Part shown: positions 47,101 to 59,400 of the stretch, piece by piece | How the letters are laid out: every line of letters begins with the position of its first letter | Numbering within the stretch: position 1 is the stretch's first letter | NCBI RefSeq assembly: GCF_030463565.1 | Contig: NC_134652.1 | Location: 12,067,397-12,131,396, forward strand | Origin: Pelecanus crispus | Taxonomy: Eukaryota; Chordata; Aves; Pelecaniformes; Pelecanidae | DNA length: 64,000 bases | Direction of reading: 5' to 3' | The notes under the pieces: model-generated | Seen by the model: the letters and a program-made list of their open reading frames with translations, nothing else | Database searches by the model: none | Told to the model about the DNA's origin: nothing | Position numbers and translations under genes: made by a program

Positions 47101-50100
47101 GCTTTCATTTATAAACAAAGTATGTCCCTAGCCCTCACGGTTGTGGATGAAAGATTTGAAAACATGAAAACAGTGCAATCTAAATGCTCAAAAAAATGGG
47201 AGGTGGATAAAGAGACCCTAAAGTTTCATGGCTAATAATAAAAAAAAAGTTGGGAAAAGAAATAGTTGGCAAACAACTTCTTCTTGGGAAATGGGGCAGG
47301 GCTTGGGCTGACTCCTGGCTTTTCAGGACTTGGGGTTGCCAATATGCCTTTGAACTTTGCAGCCATTCATAAATCGTTACATGACAACGGCAGACGCAAT
47401 GCACTGGAGCTCTAGAAATGCTGACATGAGGAAAGCGGTGGGAAAAGATTATTTTAGCAACCTATGGCAACTCACCTTGAAGCATTAATCTTTAAAGACG
47501 GAAGACCTGGAGCCTCAGCAACCCATATCCCCTTAGAAAGGAGCATCTTTTTGCTCCAGGAGCTCATTTTGCACTGTACTAAACCTCTTGTAGGTAAAGA
47601 GGAATTCTAAGGCTGCACAAGATCATAGAAAGGCATTGAATGAGGTTGAATCCATGCCTTGGTCCCTTGCATTTCAGGAAGATGATGATTCTTCGTTTCA
47701 GTGGGTGGTCTTTGCTGAAAGCCTCCAGGACCAAATAAGAGCAGATGTGAGCTTCAAAAATCTTCGTAAGTACCGCTTTGCTTTATACCGTCTGCATCTT
47801 CAGGCACGTTTACACAATCACGAGCAATCAAGATACCAAAGCGGCACTAGTTACCGTGTATCAGCTGTCCCAAACTAACTCCCAGTGTGCACACCTCCCC
47901 TGCTCCTTCTGAGCTAACATCCGCTCGCTTAGACCACCTGCATGGTGGTTTAAGCAAATGTAATTTACTTCCCACTTTGCTCGGTTGACAAGAAGTAATT
48001 CATGAAAGTGAGTTCATGCCATTCCTTGCTATGGCGTGAACATGCCCTGAGTGCGAAGAGATGGAGCGGCTCCTAGGGTGAATGTACCCAAACCATATTT
48101 CTGATGTGTTTCTTTCACTTCAGTTTTTTTCTCATGTCACTGGGCTGGCAGAGCCCAGGGCTTTCTCACACTGCTAGGCACTGCTTGCATCTGATGCTGT
48201 TTGAAACAGGTACTTAACTTACCTCAAGGCTCAAGTAGCCCTCAATTTGACCAGACTCTCACCGCTGGTTTTGGGATCAGACCCCACGGAGGGGTTTTGG
48301 GAAGAGACATGCCGACGGCTGAACAGCAGCAGCTCGTGAATCAGCATCTGCCTTTGCAGGAAGAGAAAAGCGGAGGAGCAGGTAGTGCACAGCTGGGCAT
48401 CAGCTTGCTGGTGGGAAATACCCATGAACACAGTCCTACCAATTTATTTCAGACCTCTTGGGTCCATTTCATACACAGCCTGGCATCAGTCGCACAAGGC
48501 ACTGCCAGGTCTCCATGTGCCCCTGCAGCAGCTGGGCTTCCTTCTGTGCCTGGCGCAGGAGGGGAACATCCGACAGCAAATCCCTACGCTGCCTACTAAA
48601 ATACCCCATGTCCCCCACCCTCACCCCCAACCAGGCTAATTTGTGAGGGAAAAGGAAGGAGAAGGCTTCTGGGGTCATTTACAGCATCCTGGCTGCCTTG
48701 CTGATCTCTTGGCAGACTAATACCTAGCATATCCTGCCTAACTGAGTTAATTTTTCCCAATTGCAATCAGATGGAAATAGGCACTGGACTAGCCCAGCCA
48801 GCGCAGTGCCGATCCGCATTAGCATCAGGACAGACCTGGGCTGCTCTTCCTGTTGGTCTCAGCGTACTTTTTACTCAGCCAAATCTGCTATGAGCATGCC
48901 TGTTTAAGGTCTGCCTTGTTTCCAGAGACCCTGCACTTTGCGGCAAGGGCACCTCGGGGAACACCGATACCAGTCCCTGTGTACGCCTCGGTGCAGCCGG
49001 TGGCTCGGCAAGCTCGCCACCACAGCTCATACCTACAGAGAGAGTGTTATGGGAAGTAATGGTGAACAGGGTAAATAAGGAGGTTAGAAACTCAACTTGG
49101 GCACACATCGAAGCAATATTACTTGTGATTGTAATGTTGGCAAAGTACGTCCAGTTGCCAGCTGCTTAATGCTGAAGTCCATGCAAGGCAGCACAAGTCT
49201 TGCTCAGGCACACACATGCACACGCGCACGCTGCCCTCCAACGTGCCCACGTCTTGGGAGCCGGGACCTCTGCAAAGCACTAACAGCACTGCTGTGCAGC
49301 TGGTTTTAACATCTCAGCCATCATACAAACAGGTAAGTTTTTCCTAGTTCCCCACACAGGTGTGCAAAACACAGCACGGCTACACCCCCTGAGCTCAAGG
49401 TGAAAGTTTGCTGCCAAGAACATGTTGCTATCTATCTGCCAAAGATCAATTACCTGCAATGCAAACACAGCCCAGCCGGAGAAGAAACCCACAAACAAAA
49501 CAGGCTTCCTGTGCCCTCTAAAGACACCAAGACTGTGTTTAAGGAAGGTGAACTAATGTGCATGTCCTCAAACAAGACTCAGGAATAAGGGGAGGACAGC
49601 TTATAAACAGGAACCTTTGTTTCTAAGGCACCAGGAAGAGATGAGGGTGGAAATGCTGCCTTCTGACCCAGGGCTGCGCTGCTGATACTTAATGTCTTAC
49701 CTTGAGGAATGTTGGCCAAGACTCCGCCTGGCAATTATTTAAACGTTTAATAGGCTGGATTCAGCCTGCCCTACACAGCTTTCTAGTTCACAAAAAGCTT
49801 TTGGACATGCCCACTCATTCAGATCTGACCCAGTTAATTAAAAACTGACGTATGCTTCTATTTCGGTTTAAATGAAGCTACTTCAGGTAGCTGGTCCTAA
49901 CAGACAGCCGTTTAACCAGAATAAGTCTGATGTGAACTGAAAGGAGAGAGCTCACTGGCTTTAATCACCTTGGGTATCTGATTAGAAATCTCACCCTGCG
50001 GTAGGCTGACGCAATTGTGTGCAGACGGGCCCTAAGAAAACCAACTTCACAGCATGGAAGATGGATCCTGGTGGCCCCAATGCTCCCCTGTCCTCTCCCG

Positions 50101-52390
50101 AGCCCCTGGGACACCCAGCAGGGCCCGCTGAGCCTCACGTTGGCAGCAAAAGGGGACAGCTAGGAAGGCAGAGCTGGAAACTACCTCTGCTTCTTTCACT
50201 TCAGCATCTGGGGAGCTGTGTTTCCATGGTGCTGCGAATAGATTAGGTTAGTGCAAGACAGCGTGTTTCATAAAGATTGGGGCCAGATTGCCAGCACTGT
50301 AACACACCATAGCTCTGCTGAAGCCAAGCAAAGGGGAGGTGTGACATGCCAGGGGAGGTGGAGGGGATTCCTGGCCACCGGGTCAGTAAGGCCAGCTCGG
50401 GCCTTGCAATGAGAAGGCTCATCCTTACGGATATTTCTTTTGTACAAGGGAAAAGGATATTTTTTTTAGTTTCACACTGCTGCATTACCCAGTTCCACTA
50501 AGATGTTGTAGGGAGAATCCCTGGTCCTTATCCAGTTCCCCTCTTCTCCACTACGGAGATAACTTTTCCTCCAGGAATATGTACCGCATATTCCCATGGC
50601 TTCACTTTTGCGGCATTGCATCAGGCAAGCTGAGCACATGTGGAGCGCTCAACGTATTAACATAGATAAGTGGAGATTGGCGGAGTCAGATGTAGAAAAG
50701 TAAGCAAAGGCAAACCTGTTCTCTTGGGCTGCCCTTGCTGCCACCTGCACAAACACGGCGCAGTCCCAGGCTGCATCAGCGCTGAAAAGCAGGCGGGGGC
50801 AGGCTGCTTCGCGCGACGCCGGTGCGTGCCACAGCAAGCTGCCCATCAGCCCGGCCCCGCTTGTGTCAGGGCAGCGTGCCCACCGGCTGAGCCCTGCGGC
50901 AGCCTGATCCAGAGCAGGCAGCACGGTCCCCAGCTCCCTGCACACCCCTGTCCTCCCTCCCGGTCAGCTTCCCAGGGAGGGCTCCTGTTTTTGGGCAGCC
51001 CTGACCTGGTCTGCTCTGCCAGTCGGGCAGGACGGCTGCGTTACAGCCTGGCTGTCCAAGTGGGGCTGGTCACAGCCTTGTGTCAGAAGGCCAAGCTGGT
51101 ATTTGGGTGCGGGCTGGTGTTCACTTGTAAAGTCTTTCACACCTGAGTTCCCCTTCCCACCAAGAAAATTAAGTGTGACAAAATCTGGGCTGGAAACTCA
51201 TTAAGTTTTGAACACCACAGTTTTGATTTTTTTTGTTACAGGTATGTGATGCCAAGTTAACACTTACAAAATTGATTTGCCCGATTTCTAGAGCGAGACA
51301 TATTCATAGCTGTGATGAGATAGTATCAAAATCACACGTACAAAGGTTTCAGTACACCAGGACAGAAGAACCGAAACCATTTGTGCTTAAAATACATAAC
51401 ATGTGTGCCTCAGCTGCAAAACAGTTACTTAAAAGACGCTAAAGCACTGGTTTAATGAACTGGGGAGTCAGAAAGCCTGAGTGCCAGTCTTTTTGCCCAT
51501 GGCCCATTTCCCTGGCCATTCAGTGGGGCACGGACCCATCTCCCTCCCTTGGCGGGTGGGCACAGCTCATGCTTCAATGGTGCCCCATGCCCTGCCTTGC
51601 CTATGGACTGGGCATTGCCTTGGTTTTCCTCCTAGCGTCTTCCGCTGAGGGAATTCATCAAAGCTGGTGGTGAAGTTTCCCCTCGGCTTTTGTCCTCATT
51701 GCATTCTTTAAATACTTAGTACAAACACTTCTTTACATCACCCTGACTGAGGTTGGGTATTTTCTCCCTGCAGCTCCGGTTGCTGGTGATGGAGGTGAGC
51801 CAGGGAGAAGGAGAGGGAGTGGGAAAGGTCCCTGTGGAGCTGGGGAGGGCACCAGGGAGGACAGTCTGCTGAAACGAAGGAAAATCAGCAAAGGCAGAGG
51901 GAGAAGAGGAGGGAAATAGTGTAAATGGGCAAACAGGGGCACTTAGATTGGGATGAGGTGGAGAAGGTGCTTGGCTGGGGACGATTTTATATGGTGCTTT
52001 CAGAAGGATGAGAAGACAACTTGGATGGAGACAGAGAAAAGCCAGTGGGGGGAGAGAGCTTGCCCAGTTAATTCAGAAATAAAGAGAAAAAGGGAAGTGA
52101 GGACATATCTAGAGGGACAGGAGTGGGTAATAACAATTAATAATAATTACAGAGTGAACCACTGAGATGTGTTCACTTCAACTTCAGCACCAGATGACAG
52201 CAATCACATGCAATCTGTACAGCAGGAGCTACCTGGTAAGAATCACAACTTCTAGAAATTATATTGAAAAGCAAACATTTTGGCCTCCTGCTTCCTTCTT
52301 ACCCCGAAACTATCTTTTATTCCTTTTGGTTTTTAATAGATCCCCTGGGAAGCTAGAAGCATGTTGTTGCTGGGACAATTGCCCACCAAT
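44110..52390. other. Intergenic region between PDCD4 and RBM20, second part
   Basis: No exon of a recognised family is seen on either strand. Contents are a MIR-type SINE at about 46045-46250, a GC-rich patch at about 45640-46060 with overlapping open frames on both strands, and a long purine-rich plus strand at about 51780-52120. The rest is ordinary single-copy DNA. Regulatory elements of PDCD4 or RBM20 may lie here but cannot be identified from one sequence. Confidence 0.55.
46045..46250 (+). mobile_element. MIR-type CORE-SINE
   Basis: The order of blocks is that of an amniote MIR: gtggagtcagcacttc, cccacctctgacgccgactt, catgacctaaggcgagtcac (about 46101-46120), ctttccttcatttcc, then a tail with gaaatctttagatgaaaagg and ctgtataattgcaaagca. 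Divergence is high, as expected for an ancient copy. Confidence 0.65.
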
Positions 52391-52410
52391 GTATATGCTT
52401 TATAATTCTC

Positions 52411-52416
52411 TTTATT
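52411..52416 (-). terminator. RBM20: Candidate distal RBM20 polyadenylation signal AATAAA
   Basis: A canonical hexamer on the minus strand is followed about 30 bases later by a ttggtggg element that could serve as the downstream GU-rich signal. It is the best-placed signal for a long 3' UTR. Confidence 0.4.
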
Positions 52417-55400
52417 AAAATCTTTCTCTTTGAGAAACACAGATTGAAACACTTTGCAATCAGTTACACAGATCAGTTAATACTGGTGACAGTTCCTCCA
52501 TAATTAAACAAATACTAACAAATTCCAACTGTTTACAAGCCAAAACTTAAATTAACAAGATTATATAAGCTCAATAAATAGTACATCTGGTCCAGTTCAA
52601 GTATAATTCAATAAATCACAGCCTTAATCCTTAGAGAATAGAAAAACCCTGAATATAACCAGCCTAACACTAATTTAGTGTTAAAGCCAATATGAAACTT
52701 TGTCTAATCTTATGGGGCAAATGTTTGATTCTTTTATTTTTTACTTCAAAGAAAGTAAGTTGCAGATTGACATTAAAGACTATTTTGAGATCAGTACAGA
52801 TTTCACCAAGATGAAAAACACAGTCCCTATTCAAAAAGTGCAATCTTTGGTTGAGATGCATTGAAATGGTTTGTGTATATAAAGGAAGCTCCTTTTTAAA
52901 TATCAATATAAGTTTGGCTAGACCTGAGCCTGCTTTGTGCTATATATATAAATATGTCTTAATAATCAGCGTGGATTATAGTGATGATGAATTATGCCAA
53001 CTAAAATAAGTCAAGATTTTAAATATAATAAACCAAAACAAACACCACATTTTTACACAAGCTAAGAAAGGTAAGTGGCTGCCTACTGTGGCCTTCTTCC
53101 TCAGCAGAATAGGTAGTAGAGAGAAGTTAAGGAGTTGAGTGCCTGTCAGCATTGCATGATGGCCTGTTGGAGAGGGAAGGAGATTATCTCCGAGTTCTCA
53201 AAGTGCATCAGGCTGAAAACTGATCATAGGGATCATTAGGAGCGAGTTGAGGCTTGGGATTGCTTTTAACTGCTTTCAAACGTTGAGTTGTAGGGGGAGA
53301 ATTTTGCAGGATTTTGCAGATTGCTGTTGTGTCAGGACAGAGCCCAAAGGGACGGGGCTGTCCAAACCACCTCTACAAATGTCTGGGTCTGATCACGTCT
53401 GTGGGGCTGGGCACTGCACCTGCGTCACTCACCTGAGTCATCTACCTCCAGAAGAGGAAACTGCGTAGGGCAGAGATGCCATCTGGAGCCTCCTCCTTCC
53501 TCAGTGGCAAGCAAGGGCCTGCGTCCATGACCCAAACAAGGTATCTGGAGCCAGGAATTTCCTGGTGAGCTTCGGTCAAGACTCCAGCTTTTGGAGCCCT
53601 GGATGGAGACTAAAACTTAAGCGATCGGGGACTGAAGGACACCAAGGCCCAGTCTCAGAAGAAGGGATTTTGCGTGTCTAGTGCAGCTGGCCAGGAAAAC
53701 AAAGGGGGTTAAATATGCAAGCTGTGAATAATGGGAGTGAACCTGGTTCGGAACCAGAAGAGGGGGAATACAGTTTGAATCATCTCCCGTAAATCCAAAA
53801 ATAAGCCCCTGGGTAAACACTCATTTTAATTATTCTTCTGCTGCCAGTCAAAATCTCATGGTTACCTACTGCTTTCCCTGCCTGCCTGTATCCACCTGTT
53901 GTCTGTTTTCAGAAAGTCTGATTTAAAGCTCTTTGGCCTGGGAAAGTCTTTGTTGTGGATTTGTGCCGTGCCTATAATAAAGGCAGTGGACCCGTAGCTT
54001 CTACTGCAATACAAATAAAGAATAAGAACAGTGATACTTTTCTCATTTGAGGTTACCTGGGGATAAAGCCGCTGGAGGCATATGACTTTGATATACAGTC
54101 AGCTGTGTCTCACATCCAATTAAGCCTAACCACATGGTCTAACAAGCTCCCATTAGGCCGGTGAGAGCCCCAGTTTGATAGCAGGGTTAGCTTCAAAGAT
54201 TTGATGCTTGCATTTGTAGTGATTTCCTTCCCTTGTGCTCAGATTGTGCTGAAGGGCATGAAGGGAACTTCATATTCAGATGATACATGACCAGCTTGAG
54301 AGCTGTGCTTTAGAAGACAATTGCACAATCTTTACTGCCATTTTCGTAATCTTCCAGCTTGCAATACAAGCTCTCGCCCTAACAGCCCTGTGCTCAAATT
54401 TCACTGCAATGTGAAAAACAACAAGTCAAAGAAAAACCCAACCCTTGAAGGAAAAATACCTGGTTTGCAATATTATTATTTTTTTCCATAGGGAAAAACA
54501 ACATAAAAGCTGTTTTAAATGACAGATGGACCCAAGTCTTAACATACTTCAAGTCTGGACAAAGGAGGATTTAGGCTGTAATGTTTTTCATTTCCCCTTG
54601 TCTTTTGGATAGGCCACGTCTGAATCTGGGATGCAAAGAATCCCTCCACTTGCGAGAAGCAGGAATTCCAAATATGAAATCTGAACCCACCTCTGGTAAA
54701 AACGAGTGGAAAGCACAGGCCATGAAATGGAACAGGGCTTCAGGCAACAACACCAGGCACCTCTGAGACACACTGCCTGGCTACAGGGTACTTCAGAGAA
54801 CAAGCGTCACTGCTGGCACAAGCAATAACAGAACGAATACTTTGGTGGAAGCAGTTTTGGCAATTTAGCCACTCTGCAATATTTTGCGACATCCGTGTCG
54901 TTCTTAGGGATGGCTAGAACCTTCTGGGAAACTATTTCCTCTGCACAACATCTAAACAGGATATCCAGCACCAGCAATTTTTACAGAACATACCGTGATG
55001 AATATTAGAGCCAGGCAAAGAATGGAAGTATGTCTGCAAATCTCCATCTGTCTAGATTGCGTGGGGCATTTTATAAAAGCATAACTCTGGGATCAATTCT
55101 GGCAATGGTTTGCATACGTGTTCACTTTCCTACACAAAGCCCTATTGAAATGAACCAGAAACTTGTACAGTGTATGTCAAAGGGACTCTGCAAAATACTA
55201 AGCAACAACTGTGCAGAAACAATAGCTCATAATAATGCCAGAGCTGCTGGTGCATCCTGTGTTCTCAGTGCAGCACTCTGTGAGCCATCGGTTGTTGTAT
55301 TCGCCTCAAAAAATTCAGGGAAATAAAATACAAAAACAATATTACAAGTCTGGCATCTTTCCATGAAAACCAGGAAAATTCAACATTGCCAAGCTGAGGA

Positions 55401-56207
55401 AAAGCAAGCTTGAAAGAAAACAAAAAGACCCCAAAAGCAAGGATCTTGAATAAAATGTCTAAAAGAGACATGGTCCGAACAAGTGGCACTTTAAAAAGCC
55501 TCGTGAGAGTTTCAAGTCTGTAAGACTCAAAGTTGGCATCCTTTAGAATTGTCAAAAAGAAGAGTTTCAAACACAATGGTACCTGGAGAACATCCTGATC
55601 ACACCATGGAAAACGCTGAAAACCAGAGCGGGTTAGCTGCCAGCACGGGTATTCGAATTGCTCTCGCTGTGCTGGGCTCAGGCTGTAAGGTCCCTGGGAC
55701 AGACTGTGGCTCCCTCTGCATTCGTACAGCACAGTCAGTGCACAGTCAGTGCTCAACAACACACACATTTTATCGTTTCACCAAGCTCTAAGACACATGG
55801 AGATGGCTGCTGATGGGGTTTATGCTATGCCATCTACTGACTAGTTTTAGCACAATGGCTTTAGATGTCCTATGCAAATCCTACTTCTCACTGGGGCAAT
55901 GAGTGAAATGGCTGAAGATATTTTAAGCAACATTAAAGCCTATTTATCTCCTTTCCTTCCAGCGTCCACTGGAGGATGCTGAGTGCTTCTAAATACTCCG
56001 CCTGACCTGATGCGTCACATCAGAATTAAAACTTTAAGAATCCCTGAGAATTCTGATTTAATCTAGGAAACCACTCCCAGCACACAGAGTGTGAGAAAGA
56101 ATTGCTCCACTTCTTACAGATATGCCAGCATTGCTTCACCGTGGGAAACAGTTTCAGGCATTTTGGTTTTTAATGGCACTCTGGGCATAGATGCATGGAA
56201 CATGCTC

Positions 56208-56213
56208 TTTATT
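56208..56213 (-). terminator. RBM20: Candidate proximal RBM20 polyadenylation signal AATAAA
   Basis: A canonical hexamer lies about 100 bases after the RBM20 stop codon on the minus strand. It may define a short 3' UTR form. Confidence 0.3.
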
Positions 56214-56314
56214 TCCCCTCCTCTGTACAGTGCAAATTGACAGTTATATCATAAAAATAATAAAAAAAAAAAGTATGGGCATTCACTCATTATAGCTCTT
56301 CCAGTTCATCCGCA

Positions 56315-56425
56315 TCATAGTTTTTTCTTTGCAAAGTGAGGAACAATGCCAGTGTCATCCTGAGGCAGATGGCTGCCTTCTTCCTTCATTTTCAGACTCT
56401 CTTCTGCAAGCTGGGACAGATACTT
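56315..56425 (-). CDS. RBM20: RBM20 last coding exon
   Basis: After a tgattgcag acceptor the exon reads [17 protein letters not shown] and ends in [11 protein letters not shown] with TGA at 56315-56317. Length and both ends agree with the human last coding exon; the middle is less conserved. Confidence 0.93.
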   Translation of the reverse strand, partial: KYLSQLAEESLKMKEEGSHLPQDDTGIVPHFAKKKL

Positions 56426-59400
56426 CTGCAATCACATCAAAAACAAAGCAGTGTTACCAAAAGTGAAAATATTCAACATGGGATGCTTTATGCCTTTTCA
56501 GAGCTCTCACACTCTCCCAGCCTCTCAAAAGGGAAGAAAACACATAGAAGCCCCATTTTGGTGAAAATTCAAGCCAGGAAATATAGCTGTGTCAGGCAGA
56601 CTACCGTAATACATGGAGAGCCTCAGAAGTTCAGTGATTTACTCTGTGCCACAAGGGGAACTGGTGACAGAACCAGGAGGGCCACCACTCCCCGTCAGTC
56701 TGTGTAGCTAGACCTCACCTTTTCTCCTTGCAAACTCTCTACTCCCATATGCTGTAGGGCAGGAACTAACTCCATTGAGGGAACTGAATTACACTAGTGT
56801 AAGACTGGTGTGTCAGAAAATAGATGCAGTTTCTGAGTCACAATTTAAAGCATATATATTACATTTTCAGTATGTCCAGTTCAGAGATATACCTTTTGCA
56901 CAAGAACATTTGTTTTAAGAGAATAATCAAACTCGGTAATAATTAACACAGTTTAGCGGTCTGGCTAGAGTATTTACATTTATTGTGTTTCTCTAAGATA
57001 AAGCCTTTCACTGCTTTAAGTACGCAGTGTGATTTAAAAATACAGGCATGGCCAGCAAGGCTTTCAGCCTTCTGGCAGTGCTCTGAGTTGGCAGAGCTGC
57101 ACACAAAATGGAAGATGAATCGGTGTGGATCTGAAAATGGTGCTCAGAGTATTTATTCAAGGTCAACAGAGCTAGAAATGGATGGAAAGAGGCTTCTTCA
57201 GCAGCAGCTAGTATAGAGAGGCACACAGGAAATCCCCACATAATAATGTAGAGATGTTCTTATTAATGACATACCACATGCAAGAATAACTGAGCTGCAC
57301 ATTATTAGGATCATAAAACTCTCTTTTCTAGCTGATTATTCATTCTGATTTGTTTTGAGAAGACCATCTCACATCACTGAAAAATTTTAGCTTCTTGCAG
57401 GATTCCCCCAGACTACAGTTTACTCTTTGGCATCCACGGGGAAGAGGTGAAATGAGAGATGGATGCAAAAAAACCTAAGGACTGTGTTAGGATTGCCAGG
57501 TTGTCTCATGTAAATACAAGTTTTGGATGTAAGAGGTACATCTGAAAGGACTCAGTAATGGTAATGAATAGGCATACCTGTGACAAAATGATGACTGCAC
57601 CCCTGTTACTCTGAATACAGAGATTTGGCTATGGAAATTACACGATTCTCAATCTTGATCCCTGGGTACAAAATTCCATGTGGCAAAAAGCCAGAGTAAA
57701 TGTTGCAGTAGTATACAGAGATATAGGATCCATCAAGGCTGCGAGAACTGATCCGTACACCATGAACTGTAATAAATCACTAACGCTTGCCATTGGATCA
57801 GATAACCCACACATTTTTGGTTTTTAATCATTACCCACCAAAATGAGACTGAGGTCTATCCACCACCTTTAGCTGATGTTGTCAGCTATCACAAATACCA
57901 AAACCACCAGTTTTGAAGTTCACAGACGAGACATTCAGATTAATTTATAGCAAAATGACAGTCAAGGAAAAAATATTTTTTCATTTAAATACAAGTTTTG
58001 ATGAATACTGCATAAAGCCAGAGGAAAACAGGATAAAATGCTGCACTGAGTTGCCAAGGTAGCTTTCACCAGATGAATCTGACAGCTTTTTGTGGTAGTG
58101 GTGGGAGGGATGGCCAAATGATGGATTTTTTGGACATGGAAAATGCAGTGGATCTGCAAATATAAATACCACCTGGGAAAATAATTTATTAAGATGAAGA
58201 GAATGGAAAATTACAAAAAATCTGCAAGGCTGACAAAGAAACAGTTGAATTTTTTTCAGTGATTGCTGTTCTTCAGGGGGCACCGTACTCAGTTGAAGTT
58301 GACTATTTTCCTTCAAGACAAAATTGTCATCATCTAAGAAAGGCTTTTGGAAGAAAACTGGTAAACAAACTGTTTAGTTTTCGTTCAAATCCAAACACTG
58401 AATGTATATTGTGGATGTGGCTCCAAGGAGATCATGTGAAGGACAACAAACAGCAAATCAACTATAAAAGACTCATAACCATGAGAGCATTTGGGACAAT
58501 GTCATTGTCACTGGACAACATTTTTTGTCATGTACGCAAGACAACAGAAAGATAGTCTGCAGCAGCAGTCCCATAACTTCACATACAGTAAACGTTAGAG
58601 TCCATAGTTCTTATGTTGGTGGATACACTCTTTAAATTGCATCATCACAGGAGAAGACTGAATCTTGCAGAGTGCATAAATAAGCATTATTGCAACTAAA
58701 AGAGTTCTAGTAATACAGAACAATTATTTAAAGTTTGCTGAGTTTCCACTTGAGTGGGCAAAAGTTGGATGAGACATTTACTTCCTCCATTTAGTAAGAT
58801 AAGAGGTACGGCTCGACAGAACAGTCTGTTTTCATTACCATATTTGACAGATTTAATTTTAACAGCTTATGTGGTCTTTGTTCTTTTATCTCAAGTCAGT
58901 GTTAGATATCTACCACAGTGCTCATGGGAAATGTCTTAACAGGGAAATAGCGAGCTTTTTTTCACACTGACTCAGTTTTAGTTGGACCTTTTTTCCTATG
59001 TCTTTAACAAAATAACCTAGAAAATGAAAAAAAATCTCTCTCCTTTCCACGGGACCAGTTGCCAGGGGCAGGGGCTGCAGTTGCAATCTTTGCTTTAGCA
59101 CGAGTTTCTTTGGGACAGGCTCACATGGGATACACAGTCTGCACTGAGTGGTGCCACCTCTGGTGAATCCCTCTGGATTTTTTTTTGTATGAAGCAAAAA
59201 AAGGCATGCAAACTGGGCACCTGTTTTTCAAGCTTACACTTGGAGGATCCATTATTAGCAAGCATTACAGCTCTGCAGGCACAGTCTTTGAAAGCCAGAG
59301 GCCTTTGTATGATTACTGCTACTTAACTCCAGGAAAGTCAAGAAGAAAATTCTCCCAGAGAAATTATTTGACTCTGAGTGTTGCTAGAAAAGCCAATGCC

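Larger units (their letters stand above)
52390..56314 (-). other. RBM20: Probable RBM20 3' UTR
   Basis: About 3.9 kb follows the RBM20 stop codon with no other gene in it. An AATAAA signal on the minus strand lies at 52411-52416, preceded by about 600 bases of AT-rich sequence and followed by a G/T-rich segment. This gives a long 3' UTR comparable to the multi-kilobase one in human. A closer AATAAA at 56208-56213 could produce a short alternative of about 100 bases. The extent is inferred. Confidence 0.4.
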
